Shown: one piece after another, positions 27,886 through 38,772 of the stretch
Position numbering within the stretch: the first letter of the stretch is position 1
Layout of the letters: each line of letters starts with the position of its first letter
Origin: Desulfomicrobium sp.
GTDB lineage: Bacteria > Desulfobacterota > Desulfovibrionia > Desulfovibrionales > Desulfomicrobiaceae
Assembly (NCBI GenBank): GCA_024709365.1
Contig: JANJWV010000168.1
Span: 1 to 51,392, forward strand
Length of the DNA stretch: 51,392 bases
Direction: 5' to 3'
Position numbers and translations under genes: made by a program
Notes under the pieces: generated by a model
The model's database searches: none
Told to the model about the DNA's origin: nothing
Seen by the model: the letters and a program-made list of their open reading frames with translations, nothing else

Positions 27886-27913
27886 TTGACAACCGGCCAA
27901 GGCCATTTATTTG
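27886..27913 (+). promoter_or_regulatory. candidate promoter of htpG
   Basis: TTGACA (27886-27891) is followed 16 bases later by TATTTG (27908-27913). It lies 34 bases before the htpG ATG. The region is partly similar to a heat-shock sigma-32 promoter (CCTTGAC ... CCATTTAT), but the spacing between those halves is too short for the consensus. Confidence 0.55.
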
Positions 27914-27946
27914 GTGCCATCGAAATTTCCAAACCAAGGAGTGGAC

Positions 27947-29839
27947 ATGTCTTCCGCACAACAATTCGAATTCAAGACCGAAATCAAACAACTCCTCGAC
28001 ATCATTACCCATTCTCTCTACACGAGCCGGGAAATATTCCTGCGTGAGCTGGTTTCCAACGCCTCCGACGCTCTGGACAAGCTGCGCTTCGAGCAGAACC
28101 GCTCGGCCGAGATCGTCAGCCCCGAGCTCGACCTGCAGATCAGCATCACCGCCGACGAGGAGAAGCGCGAACTCGTCATCGCCGATACGGGCATCGGCAT
28201 GACCCAGGACGAGCTGGTGGACAACATCGGCACCATCGCCCGTTCGGGCTCGGCGGAGTTCATCCGCCAGGCCATGGCCGACCAGGGCAACTCGTCCAAC
28301 ATCATCGGCCGCTTCGGCGTGGGCTTCTATTCGGTGTTCATGGTCGCCGACAAGGTGACCATCCGCACGCGCTCCTTCAAGCCCGGCGCCAAGGCCGTGG
28401 AGTGGTCCTCCGACGGCCTGGGCACCTACACCGTGGCCGAACTGGACGAGGAGATGCCGCGCGGCACGACCATCACCGTGCACCTCAAGGAGGAAGGCAA
28501 GGAGTTCGCCGAGAAGCACCGCATCACGTCCATCATCAAGAAGCACTCCAATTTCATCTCCTTCCCCATCCTCGTGCAGGGCGAAAAGGCCAACACCGTC
28601 CCGGCCCTGTGGCGCGAGAACAAGTTCTCGGTCACGCCCGAGCAGTACACGGAATTCTACAAGTTCCTGACCTACGACCACGAGGAGCCCCTGGACACCC
28701 TGCACCTGAGCGTCGACGCGCCCGTGCAGTTCTCGGCCCTGGCCTTCGTGCCGCCCCGAAGCGCGGACGCCTTCGGCTTCGACCGCGACAACTACGGCCT
28801 GGATCTCTACGTGCGCCGGGTCCTCATCCAGAGCAAGAACAAGGACCTCATCCCCGAGTACCTGGGCTTCGTGCGCGGCGTGGTCGACACCGAGGACCTG
28901 CCGCTCAACATTTCCCGCGAGACGCTGCAGGAGAACCTGCTCATCCGCAAGATCGCCCAGACCCTGACCAAGCAGATCCTCTCGCATCTCAAGAAACTCG
29001 GCCAGGACAAGGACCGCTACGCCACGTTCTGGAAGGAGCACGCCAAGCGCTTCAAGCTCGGCTACGCCGACTTCGCCAACCAGGAGGCCTTCGGGGAACT
29101 CCTGCGCTTCAACTCCTCGCGCCACGAGGACAAGGACGGCCTCATCTCCCTGGACGAGTACATCGAGGCGGCCAAGGACGGGCAGAAGGAGATCTACTAC
29201 ATCTCCGGCCCCAGCCGCGAGGCCATCGAGCAGAACCCGCACCTGGAGATCTTCCGCTCCAAGGGCCTCGAAGTCATCTACCTCTACGAACCCGTGGACG
29301 AGTTCGTCATGGACAGCCTGCGCAAGTTCAAGGAATTCGAGCTCAAGGCCACGGAGAACGCCGACATCACGAACATCGAGAAGTTCGCCGACAGCGCCGA
29401 GAAGAAGGACAAGCCCGAGGAACTGACCACGGAAGAGTCCAAGGACATGGACCGCTTCCTGAAGCGCGTGCAGGACATCCTGGGCGACCGCATCACCGAG
29501 GCCCGCATCTCCAAGCGCCTGAGCCAGAGCCCGTCCTGCCTGGTCAGCCCCGACGGATCCACCTCCCAGATGCACAAGATCATGCAGATGGTGACCAAGG
29601 ACACGTCCATCCCCAAGAAGATCTTCGAGATCAACCAGGACCACAAGCTGGTCCGCAATCTCCTCTCGGTCTTCGCCAAGAACGAGCAGGACGACTTCGT
29701 GGCCACCGTGGTCGAGCAGCTCTACGAGTCCGCCCTGCTCATGGACGGCTACCTGGCCGACCCGCACAAGATGGTCCAGCGCCTGAACCGCCTCCTGGAG
29801 GACTCGAGCGACTGGTACAAGGAGCGCGGCGCGAAATAG
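27947..29839 (+). CDS. htpG: chaperone protein HtpG (Hsp90)
   Basis: This is a 630-residue Hsp90 homologue, the normal bacterial length. The N-terminal GHKL ATPase has [35 protein letters not shown] with the catalytic Glu, then [19 protein letters not shown] and [13 protein letters not shown]. The middle domain has [11 protein letters not shown] with the Arg that contacts ATP phosphate. The C-terminal dimerisation domain completes it, without the eukaryotic MEEVD tail. I start at the ATG at 27947, preceded by AAGGAGTGG, not at 27911. It is monocistronic, with a strong terminator. Confidence 0.97.
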
Positions 29840-29856
29840 CAACGCACGCATATGTG

Positions 29857-29890
29857 AAAGGCCGGGATCGACCCGGCCTTTTCTTTTTGA
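29857..29890 (+). terminator. htpG terminator
   Basis: AAAGGCCGGG and CCCGGCCTTT form a 10-bp stem with a 5-base loop, followed by TCTTTTT. It starts 18 bases after the htpG stop codon. Confidence 0.92.
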
Positions 29891-29931
29891 TCCGCACGAT
29901 CAACGCGTTCCGTTTTCGGTCGCGCCCCCCC

Positions 29932-30462
29932 TCACAGCCCCCTGCTCTCGAACCAGCGGAAAAGCCCCAGAGCCACGGCGATGAAGACGATGATGACCGC
30001 CCAGGGCGAGACGCCCAGGGTTTCGGGCAGGCCGATCTTGCCGAAGTCGGTCCAGGACAGGACGGTGGCCTTCATCAGCGGGTAGAGTTCCGCGTAGAGG
30101 GCTGCGCCCGCAAGCATGCCGGTGATGCCGAAGGCGGCGTGCCAGCGGCCCTCGCCCAGGGCCCCCACGGACGTCCCCGGACAGAAGCCCATGACCGCCC
30201 AGCCCGCGCCGAAGAGGGCGCCGCCGACCAGGATGGCGCCCACGTTCATGGGTTTGTGGCTGAGGGCGATGACGCCCGCGTCCGCCAACAGGGTTACCCC
30301 GACCATGCCGACCATGATGGCCGAGAGCATGAACTTGAGGATGGTCATGTCCTTCAGGAGCATGGCCCCGACCTGCTTCTCGAAACGCAGCACGCGCCCC
30401 TTCTGCAGCAGGAACCCGAAAAGGATGCCGGTCACCAGTCCCATGATCTGCGCAGTGTCCAT
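29932..30462 (-). CDS. YeeE/YedE-family transporter, second half-protein
   Basis: The 176-residue membrane protein has about five helices. It holds the family signature ALFGAGWAVMGFCPGTSVGALGEG, with the conserved Cys that in the TsuA (YeeE) thiosulfate transporter lies on the substrate path. The true start is the ATG at 30462 with GGAGGA upstream; the 434-residue track ORF joins two frames. Its ATG overlaps the TGA of the upstream gene by one base (TGATG), so the two are strictly coupled. Together the pair equals one full-length YeeE/YedE protein. Likely substrates are thiosulfate or another reduced sulfur (or selenium) species. Confidence 0.88.
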   Translation of the reverse strand: MDTAQIMGLVTGILFGFLLQKGRVLRFEKQVGAMLLKDMTILKFMLSAIMVGMVGVTLLADAGVIALSHKPMNVGAILVGGALFGAGWAVMGFCPGTSVGALGEGRWHAAFGITGMLAGAALYAELYPLMKATVLSWTDFGKIGLPETLGVSPWAVIIVFIAVALGLFRWFESRGL

Positions 30463-31001
30463 CACTTCCTCCTCCCGTAGACCATCGCCGCCACGACGAT
30501 GCCGACCCCGAAGAACATGGCCAGGGCCGCGAAGGCGCTGACCGAGAGCTGCATCATGCCGCTCAGGCCGTGGCCGCTCGGGCAGCCGTCGGCCATGCGC
30601 GCCCCGAACATGGCCACGATGCCGCCGAGAAAGGCGGCCGCGGCCCGCTTGCCCACCGACGGGCCGAAACGCTCCCTCCAGACCGGGGGCACGCTTTCGA
30701 GCTTGAAGCTTTTGTCCGTGGACGACGCGATGAACGCGCCGGCGAAGATGCCCAGCACCAGCATGAACTGCCAGTCGACCCTGACCTTCTCCTTGGTGAA
30801 ATACTCGTTGGCCTCCACGCGCTCCGGCACAACCTGCTTCTCGATGATGCCCGCTCCGCGCACGAAGGTCGTCGAGGCGCCGAGATAGGTCGTCTTGCCC
30901 AGCCAGACCGTGGTGGCATAGGCCGAAAGAATGGCCAGCACGCCCACCAGCGCCCCGGCCAGATACGGGCTCCAGCCGCCGTCGTTCCTGTTTGCCTGCA
31001 T
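30462..31001 (-). CDS. YeeE/YedE-family transporter, first half-protein
   Basis: The 179-residue product starts at the ATG at 31001 (MQANRNDGG) with an AGGAGGG site. A hydrophobic helix (LAGALVGVLAILSAYATTVWLG) is followed by a periplasmic loop and then VDWQFMLVLGIFAGAFIAS. The signature is GARMADGCPSGHGLSGMMQLSVSAF, the counterpart of the CPGTS motif in the partner protein. In many Deltaproteobacteria the YeeE/YedE fold is split into two genes like this. The gene diverges from the hybrid kinase across a region containing a GTCCAT repeat hairpin. Confidence 0.88.
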   Translation of the reverse strand: MQANRNDGGWSPYLAGALVGVLAILSAYATTVWLGKTTYLGASTTFVRGAGIIEKQVVPERVEANEYFTKEKVRVDWQFMLVLGIFAGAFIASSTDKSFKLESVPPVWRERFGPSVGKRAAAAFLGGIVAMFGARMADGCPSGHGLSGMMQLSVSAFAALAMFFGVGIVVAAMVYGRRK

Positions 31002-31338
31002 TCGCGTTCCCTCCTGAAAGATTGAAAGCCGAAACCGAGCGCCGCCGGGCGGCGCACATGCCGCTTGGGACAAACCATACCTGACAATAGGGAAAAACGG
31101 AAGCCGGGAGGAGATGGATGGACGGGATGGACGATATGGACCTCATGGACCACACACGTACCTGTCCATATCGTCCATCTCGTCCATGATGTCCATCTCG
31201 TCCACCCCATCGAATTTTCCCCGCCCTTGACCGCAACCCCCGCCATCTGACACATTGACAAATCAGGAAACCGCCCCGGCAGGCACACAGACAGGGCCCG
31301 GCGCCTTCCGGCCCCGAAACAACAGCATCCCCGGAACC
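31002..31338. other. 337-bp divergent intergenic region with repeat copy 5
   Basis: There is no gene here. It should contain the promoters of the YeeE pair and of the hybrid kinase. The GTCCAT repeat hairpin occupies 31118-31205. A TTGACA at 31256-31261 is a possible -35 for the kinase, but no good -10 follows. Confidence 0.6.
31118..31205. repeat. GTCCAT 9-bp-phased repeat, hairpin form (copy 5)
   Basis: Four ATGGAC units start at 31118, 31127, 31136 and 31145. A loop CACACACGTACCT follows, then GTCCAT at 31164, 31173, 31182 and 31191 and GTCCAC at 31200. Spacing is exactly 9 bp throughout. Unlike copies 1 and 3 it lies between divergent genes, so it cannot simply be a terminator for them. 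Confidence 0.92.
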
Positions 31339-33837
<2,499 letters not shown>

Positions 33838-33960
33838 AACCCCGGCCCCCCACGCCTGCACCTGCCCCGCCTGCTCTTCCGTGATGACACGCCCCAGGGA
33901 GTCTGCTACCCATTCCAACAGGAACGTGTTACTGGGGAACGATCAGACGGGAGGCACGCC

Positions 33961-36255
33961 GTGCCAGGCAAGCTGGAGACATTCCGCACAGAGTGGGCGA
34001 CCTTCGCGGTCTGCGCCTGCATTCTGGCGGCCGTCCTGATCTACGAGAATCAGCGCGAATACGGCGCCATCAAGACACGGGAGCAGGAGCGGCTGACCGC
34101 CGTGGCCTCGGTCAGCGAGTACATGATCGTCACCCAGCTCGAGAAGATCGGCGCCACCCTCGGCAACCTCCGGGACACTTTTTCCCCTCCCGCGCTCATG
34201 CAGGGCCTCCATGACCGTTCTTCGGCGCTTTCGACCGCAGCCAGGCTCAAGATTCTGGCCACCGCCATGACCAGCGTCCGATCCCTGGACATCATCGACG
34301 CATCGGGGACGATTCTCGCGTCCAATTTCGATGAGCATGTGGGCCAAAACGCGGCGGGGCAGGAATGCTTCACGACTGCCCACGACCGGCCGGCCGACGA
34401 TATCCTCTACATCAGCAGCCCCTTCAACAGCACCTTCGGCGACCTGACCGTCAACATGACCAAATGCCTTATCGCCCCGGACGGCTCCTTCGCCGGCCTG
34501 GTCACGGCCTCCATCGACCCGAAGTTCTTCCGGGCCATCATGACCGCGGTGCTGTACGCGCCCAATTCATGGGCCAGGCTGGTCCACGGCTCGGGCACGG
34601 TCCTTCTCTGGGTGCCCGAATGGCAGGGCCTCGTCGGCAGGAATCTGGCCATCCCGGGCACATTCTTCACGCGTCACATCGAGAGCGGGCTCCCCTCCGC
34701 CCTGTTCGAGGGAAAAAGCTATGCGGCGAACGAGGAATCCCTGCTCATCCTGCAGACGGTGCAATCGCCGAACCTGAAGCTGAGCCCGCCGCTTATCCTC
34801 GGCGTCGGCCGGGACACGCGCGCCATCTTCCAGTATTGGCACCACAACGTTCGCGTCTCCATCGCCATCTTCTGCCTCGTCTTCCTGGCCGGGGCCACCG
34901 CCCTCACCGGTTCGCAGCGCTGGCGCCGCAAGACGCGGCTCCATTCCGAGCGCATGGGGTATGAGCTGCGGTCGGTCCGGACGGAACTCGAAAGCTTCTT
35001 TTCCATCTCGCCGAACCTCCTCGGCATAGCCGACCTCCATGGTGTCTGCCAGAAACTCAACCCTGCCTGGGAAAAGGCCATGGGGTACGCGGCCGGGGAA
35101 CTTGAAGGGCGTCAATGCACCGAGCTCTTCCACCCCGACGACAGGCAAGCGGCTTCCGATGCCCTGGCCGACATCGCCTCAGGCAAGACCCTTTCCGACT
35201 TCGTGGCCAGGTTCCGGCACAGGGACGGGTCCTACCGTTATCTCGAATGGTCCGCGGCAGGCCACGACGGCCTGATCTACGCCGCGGCCCACGACATCAC
35301 CGCTCGCAGGGAGACCGAGCGGCATCTGCACGAGCTGGCCTACCATGACCGCCTGACGGGGCTCCCCAACAGGACCCTCTTCTTCGACCGCCTGTCCCAG
35401 TCCCTGTCCGGCGCCAAGCGCAGCCAGAAGCGTCTGGGCATCCTCTTCATTGACCTGGACGGCTTCAAGAAGATCAACGACGAGCACGGACACGACGCGG
35501 GCGACACGGTCCTGAGGACCGTCGCCGAAAGGCTCGTGGAAACCGTGCGGGCCACCGACACCGTCGCCAGGATGGGCGGCGACGAGTTCGTGATCATCCT
35601 CCACGAACTCGAAGGCCGGGACGGAGCCGTTCTCGTGACGCGGAAGATCCTGGCCGCGGTGACCCCGGAGATCCCCCTGTCCGACGCCCTGGCGTGCTCC
35701 GTGGGGGCCAGCATAGGCATCAGCATCTACCCCGAGCACGGCGCCGACATGGACAGCCTGCTCATGGCCGCGGACATGGCCATGTACCTGAGCAAGAAGA
35801 AAGGCCGGAACGGCTTCGCCTTCGCCGGGGAGGACCGGCAGCCCGAAACCGGGGTCGGGCTGGGCGAAACCCATGTCGTGGGCGTGGCGGAGATCGACGA
35901 GCAGCACACGGAGATGTTCGCGCTGGCCAACAGATTGTGCGCGACCCTGCAGGACGGGGACGATCTGGTGGGCGGGAGCCTTTTCAAGGTGATGCTGGCG
36001 TACACCGAGTACCATTTCGCCACCGAACTCAGGCTCATGCTCCAGCACGGCTACCCGAACCGCAAGGCGCATGACGCGGAACACGAACGACTGGTGCTGG
36101 AACTGCGCCGCTTCGGCCCGGAAATGGGCGACAGGGATGTCCAGTTTCTGCGCGACTTTTTCAGGACATGGCTCCTGGAACACATCCTGGAGCACGACAA
36201 GGCACTCGGCGCGTTCCTGCGCGGACTGCAGAAACCGGCCGAGGCCGGGGCCTGA
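33961..36255 (+). CDS. membrane diguanylate cyclase with dCACHE, PAS, GGDEF and C-terminal hemerythrin
   Basis: The GTG at 33961 is preceded by GGGAGG. A helix (FAVCACILAAVLIY) and a second at about residues 300-320 (IAIFCLVFLAGATAL) bracket a periplasmic dCACHE-like sensor. A PAS domain (FFSISPNLLGIADLHGVCQKLNPAWEKAMGY) and a GGDEF domain follow. The active loop is MGGDEF, and FIDLDGFKKINDEHGHDAGD is intact. The last 130 residues are a bacteriohemerythrin: IDEQH, YHFATE, HDAEH and HILEHDK supply the His/Glu ligands of a di-iron O2 site. Cyclic di-GMP output could thus respond to oxygen as well as to a periplasmic ligand. Confidence 0.95.
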   Translation: MPGKLETFRTEWATFAVCACILAAVLIYENQREYGAIKTREQERLTAVASVSEYMIVTQLEKIGATLGNLRDTFSPPALMQGLHDRSSALSTAARLKILATAMTSVRSLDIIDASGTILASNFDEHVGQNAAGQECFTTAHDRPADDILYISSPFNSTFGDLTVNMTKCLIAPDGSFAGLVTASIDPKFFRAIMTAVLYAPNSWARLVHGSGTVLLWVPEWQGLVGRNLAIPGTFFTRHIESGLPSALFEGKSYAANEESLLILQTVQSPNLKLSPPLILGVGRDTRAIFQYWHHNVRVSIAIFCLVFLAGATALTGSQRWRRKTRLHSERMGYELRSVRTELESFFSISPNLLGIADLHGVCQKLNPAWEKAMGYAAGELEGRQCTELFHPDDRQAASDALADIASGKTLSDFVARFRHRDGSYRYLEWSAAGHDGLIYAAAHDITARRETERHLHELAYHDRLTGLPNRTLFFDRLSQSLSGAKRSQKRLGILFIDLDGFKKINDEHGHDAGDTVLRTVAERLVETVRATDTVARMGGDEFVIILHELEGRDGAVLVTRKILAAVTPEIPLSDALACSVGASIGISIYPEHGADMDSLLMAADMAMYLSKKKGRNGFAFAGEDRQPETGVGLGETHVVGVAEIDEQHTEMFALANRLCATLQDGDDLVGGSLFKVMLAYTEYHFATELRLMLQHGYPNRKAHDAEHERLVLELRRFGPEMGDRDVQFLRDFFRTWLLEHILEHDKALGAFLRGLQKPAEAGA

Positions 36256-36292
36256 AGCCGGGTGCCGGCAACAGCGAAAAGAGAGCCGGCCC

Positions 36293-36321
36293 TTGACGGG
36301 ACCGTCCTTCATGGATAGATT
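36293..36321 (+). promoter_or_regulatory. sigma-70 promoter upstream of the Mn2+ riboswitch
   Basis: TTGACG (36293-36298) and TAGATT (36316-36321) are 17 bases apart, giving a start near 36328, just before the riboswitch aptamer. Confidence 0.8.
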
Positions 36322-36330
36322 TCACTCTTT

Positions 36331-36454
36331 ACGACGAAGGGGAGTAGCTCCTCCAGGCCCGGTCAACATCACTGGCGCGCACGCGCTTGGCCCGGCCGTC
36401 GGCGACCCGCCGATGAGCAAGACCTTCAGCATCGCACATGCTGGAGGTTTTTTT
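36331..36454 (+). ncRNA. yybP-ykoY (manganese) riboswitch with terminator
   Basis: The leader contains the signature GAAGGGGAGTAGCTCCTCC, an internal GTCAACATCACTGG segment and GCAAGACCTTC, the conserved core of the yybP-ykoY aptamer that senses Mn2+. P1 is formed by GAAGG (36336-36340) and CCTTC (36423-36427). That same CCTTC begins the terminator stem CCTTCAGCAT/ATGCTGGAGG (36423-36447), followed by TTTTTTT. Ligand-stabilised P1 would therefore prevent termination, an ON switch. The downstream gene is a TerC/Alx-type exporter, the classic target of this riboswitch class. Confidence 0.92.
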
Positions 36455-36485
36455 GCGCCTCCAGCACATTCTCAACCACTGGAGG
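36441..36485 (+). promoter_or_regulatory. competing CTGGAGG/CCTCCAG segments masking the terC ribosome binding site
   Basis: CTGGAGG occurs at 36441-36447 (terminator 3' arm) and 36479-36485 (holding the terC Shine-Dalgarno GGAGG). CCTCCAG occurs at 36458-36464 between them. The middle copy can pair with either outer copy, so after read-through the leader can either bury or free the ribosome binding site depending on whether the first CTGGAGG is engaged. Confidence 0.65.
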
Positions 36486-36489
36486 TTTC

Positions 36490-37512
36490 ATGAACACGCT
36501 TCTGCTCTGGGTCGTCTTCCACGTCTTCATCATCGCCCTGCTGGCCTTCGATCTCGGCGTTGTCCAACGCAGGGACCGGGAGATGAGCGTCCGCACGGCG
36601 CTGTGGCTCAGTCTCGGGTACATCGTCCTGGCCCTGGCCTTCGGCGCTGGGGTCTTCCACTTCAAGGGCATTGATGCCGGCTACGAGTTCCTGACGGGCT
36701 ACTTCATCGAGAAAAGCCTGAGCGTCGACAACATCTTCGTCTTCCTGCTCATCTTCCTGCACTTCTCCGTGCCCCGCCACGCCCAGCGCAAGGTCCTCGT
36801 CTACGGCGTCATCGGCGCCCTGGTCATGCGCGCCGTGCTCATCTTCGCCGGTGCCGCGGCCATAGCCTCCTTCCACTGGCTGCTCTACGTCTTCGGGCTC
36901 TTCCTCGTCGCCTCGGGCGTCAAGATGCTCGTCGCCATCAACCAGGAACCCGACATGTCCCGCAACCGCATCGTGCGCTTCATGCGCAGCCGCTTCCGCG
37001 TCACGGACGAGTACGAGGGCGAGAAGTTCTGGGTCCGCCGGGACGGCCTGTGGTACATGACGCCCATGTTCATCGTCCTGGTCATCGTCGAGACGTCCGA
37101 CGTCATCTTCGCCCTGGACTCCATCCCGGCCATCCTGGCCGTCAGCAACGACACCTTCATCGTCTACTCGTCCAACGTCTTCGCCATCCTTGGGCTGCAC
37201 GCGCTGTTCTTCGCCCTGTCGGACATCGTGCACCGCTTCCACTACCTGAAGTACGGCCTGTCCCTGGTCCTGATCCTGGTGGGTGCCAAGATGCTCCTCA
37301 ACACCTGGTTCGGGACCAAGGTCGTCTCCACGGAGATGGCCCTGGCCATGACGGCGGCGCTGATCGGCGCGTCCATGCTCTATTCCGTCTACCGCACCAG
37401 GCGGCCCTCGACCGAGGAAGCCCGCAAGGCCGTGCGCTGGTGGATACCCGGCACCCCGGCCAAGGAGACGGCCGCTTCCGACGCGGCGGTGAAGGCGGAC
37501 GACGCGAACTGA
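36490..37512 (+). CDS. TerC/Alx-family membrane protein, probable Mn2+ exporter
   Basis: This 340-residue protein has about nine helices. The family's acidic motifs inside membrane segments are present: LLAFDLGVV, the EKSLSVDNIFVFLL motif, and VETSDVIFALDSIPA in the second half, which together form the metal path. Alx and MntX-like homologues export Mn2+ and are induced by the yybP-ykoY riboswitch, exactly the element found upstream, so Mn2+ efflux is a well-supported inference. GGAGG lies 4 bases before the ATG and may be masked by the upstream CCTCCAG. The C-terminal tail is cytosolic and charged. Confidence 0.92.
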   Translation: MNTLLLWVVFHVFIIALLAFDLGVVQRRDREMSVRTALWLSLGYIVLALAFGAGVFHFKGIDAGYEFLTGYFIEKSLSVDNIFVFLLIFLHFSVPRHAQRKVLVYGVIGALVMRAVLIFAGAAAIASFHWLLYVFGLFLVASGVKMLVAINQEPDMSRNRIVRFMRSRFRVTDEYEGEKFWVRRDGLWYMTPMFIVLVIVETSDVIFALDSIPAILAVSNDTFIVYSSNVFAILGLHALFFALSDIVHRFHYLKYGLSLVLILVGAKMLLNTWFGTKVVSTEMALAMTAALIGASMLYSVYRTRRPSTEEARKAVRWWIPGTPAKETAASDAAVKADDAN

Positions 37513-37646
37513 GGTTGCCCGGTCATGGGGGAGCCACCCACGATTCGACAACGGGAAGGGGTTGCTGATAGGGAGGGAAAATGCCGGACCGCAACCCCAA
37601 CCCGGCCGCGCCCGCCCGGGCCGCGGCCGCACCGCGAGGAGAACCC

Positions 37647-38075
37647 ATGTCAGAGCTCGACAGAACGGGACGCCAGCCCAAGGGCCATCTTGTCCTGCGC
37701 ACCCTGGCCATGCCCAGGGACACCAACCCCAGCGGCGACATCTTCGGCGGCTGGATCCTGGCCCAGATGGACGTTGCCGGGGGGCTCATGGCCTCGGAGA
37801 TCTCCAAGGGCAGGACGGTCACCGTCAGCGTGGAGAAGATGTCCTTCGACAAGCCCGTGCGCGTCGGCGACACCATCTGCGTGCACGCCGAGCTGCTGCG
37901 CGTGGGCTCCTCGTCCATGGACATCAAGCTCGAGGTCTGGGCCAGGCAGCTGGTGGACGCCTACGAGGCCGAGCGCCAGCTCGTGACCGAGGGCGTCTTC
38001 CGCTACGTGGCCGTGGACGAGAACAGGCGCCCGCGCAGAGTGCCGGACAACCCGCTCTTCTTCACCAGGGACTAG
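37647..38075 (+). CDS. acyl-CoA thioesterase, YciA-like hot-dog fold
   Basis: The ATG at 37647 with a GAGGAG site gives 142 residues, typical of YciA. MPRDTNPSGDIFGGWILAQMDVAGG is the diagnostic hot-dog helix with the Asn/Asp catalytic region. VSVEKMSFDKPVRVGDTICVHAELLRVGSSSMDIKLEVW is the following sheet. Enzymes of this family hydrolyse short and medium acyl-CoA thioesters. The extra residues of the track ORF are an Ala/Pro-rich leader with no support. It follows terC by 134 bases and is convergent with trkA. Confidence 0.93.
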   Translation: MSELDRTGRQPKGHLVLRTLAMPRDTNPSGDIFGGWILAQMDVAGGLMASEISKGRTVTVSVEKMSFDKPVRVGDTICVHAELLRVGSSSMDIKLEVWARQLVDAYEAERQLVTEGVFRYVAVDENRRPRRVPDNPLFFTRD

Positions 38076-38098
38076 ACGGATGAGCTTGGTCCACCGGA

Positions 38099-38755
38099 CT
38101 ACTTGAGTTCCTTGATCCGGCGGATGTCCGCGGATTTGCCGAGCATGACGAGGATGTCGCTGTCCTTGATGACGTAGTCCGCGGGCGGGACGAGGACGAA
38201 GTTCTCGGGCACGACCTCCTTGATGGCGATGACGTGCACGTTGTACCGCGCCCGAAGGTTCAGCTGGATGAGAGACTTGCCGATGAACTCCCGGGGGGCG
38301 CCCACCTGGATCATGTCGAACTCCTCGGCCAGGGGGATGAAATCGAGCACGTTGGGGCGGGAGAGGTTGCGGGACACGCGAATGGCCATGTCCCTTTCGG
38401 GGTGGATGATCTCGGTGGCGCCCATGCGCCGCAGGATCTTGGCGTGGTCGTCATCGATGGCCTTGGCCAGGATTTTCTTCACCCCGGCCTCCTGCAGGTA
38501 CAGACAGATGAGGATGCTGTTGCTGATCTTGGTCCCCGTGGAGACGATGACCCCGTCCGTTTCCTCCAGCCCCAGGGACTTGACCGCCTCCTTGTCCGTC
38601 GCGTCGAGGACCATGGCCTCCGAGCAATGGGGATCTATGGATTGGACCCTGGCCCGGTCCGAGTCGATGGCCAGCACCTCGTTGCCGTCCTCGAAGAGCG
38701 CCTTGGCGGCGTGAAATCCGAAATTGCCAAGGCCTATCACCGCAAACCGTTTCAT
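38099..38755 (-). CDS. trkA: Trk/Ktr potassium uptake regulatory subunit (TrkA/KtrA)
   Basis: The 218-residue protein has an N-terminal RCK_N Rossmann domain (FAVIGLGNFGFHAAKALFEDGNEVLAIDSD), which binds NAD(H) or ATP/ADP. It ends with an RCK_C domain (FIGKSLIQLNLRARYNVHVIAIK to DILVMLG). The single-RCK size is that of KtrA rather than of the doubled E. coli TrkA. It forms a cytosolic ring gating the membrane partner TrkH/KtrB encoded 17 bases upstream. The track ORF to 39979 is an out-of-frame extension; the ATG at 38755 follows an AGAGGT site. Confidence 0.93.
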   Translation of the reverse strand: MKRFAVIGLGNFGFHAAKALFEDGNEVLAIDSDRARVQSIDPHCSEAMVLDATDKEAVKSLGLEETDGVIVSTGTKISNSILICLYLQEAGVKKILAKAIDDDHAKILRRMGATEIIHPERDMAIRVSRNLSRPNVLDFIPLAEEFDMIQVGAPREFIGKSLIQLNLRARYNVHVIAIKEVVPENFVLVPPADYVIKDSDILVMLGKSADIRRIKELK

Positions 38756-38772
38756 ATGCTTGAACCTCTTTT

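Noticed and set aside
27885-27913. Heat-shock sigma-32 promoter for htpG
   Set aside because: CTTGAC and CCATTTAT are present, but only about 10 bases separate them, less than the usual 13-17, so a sigma-70-like promoter is the better reading.
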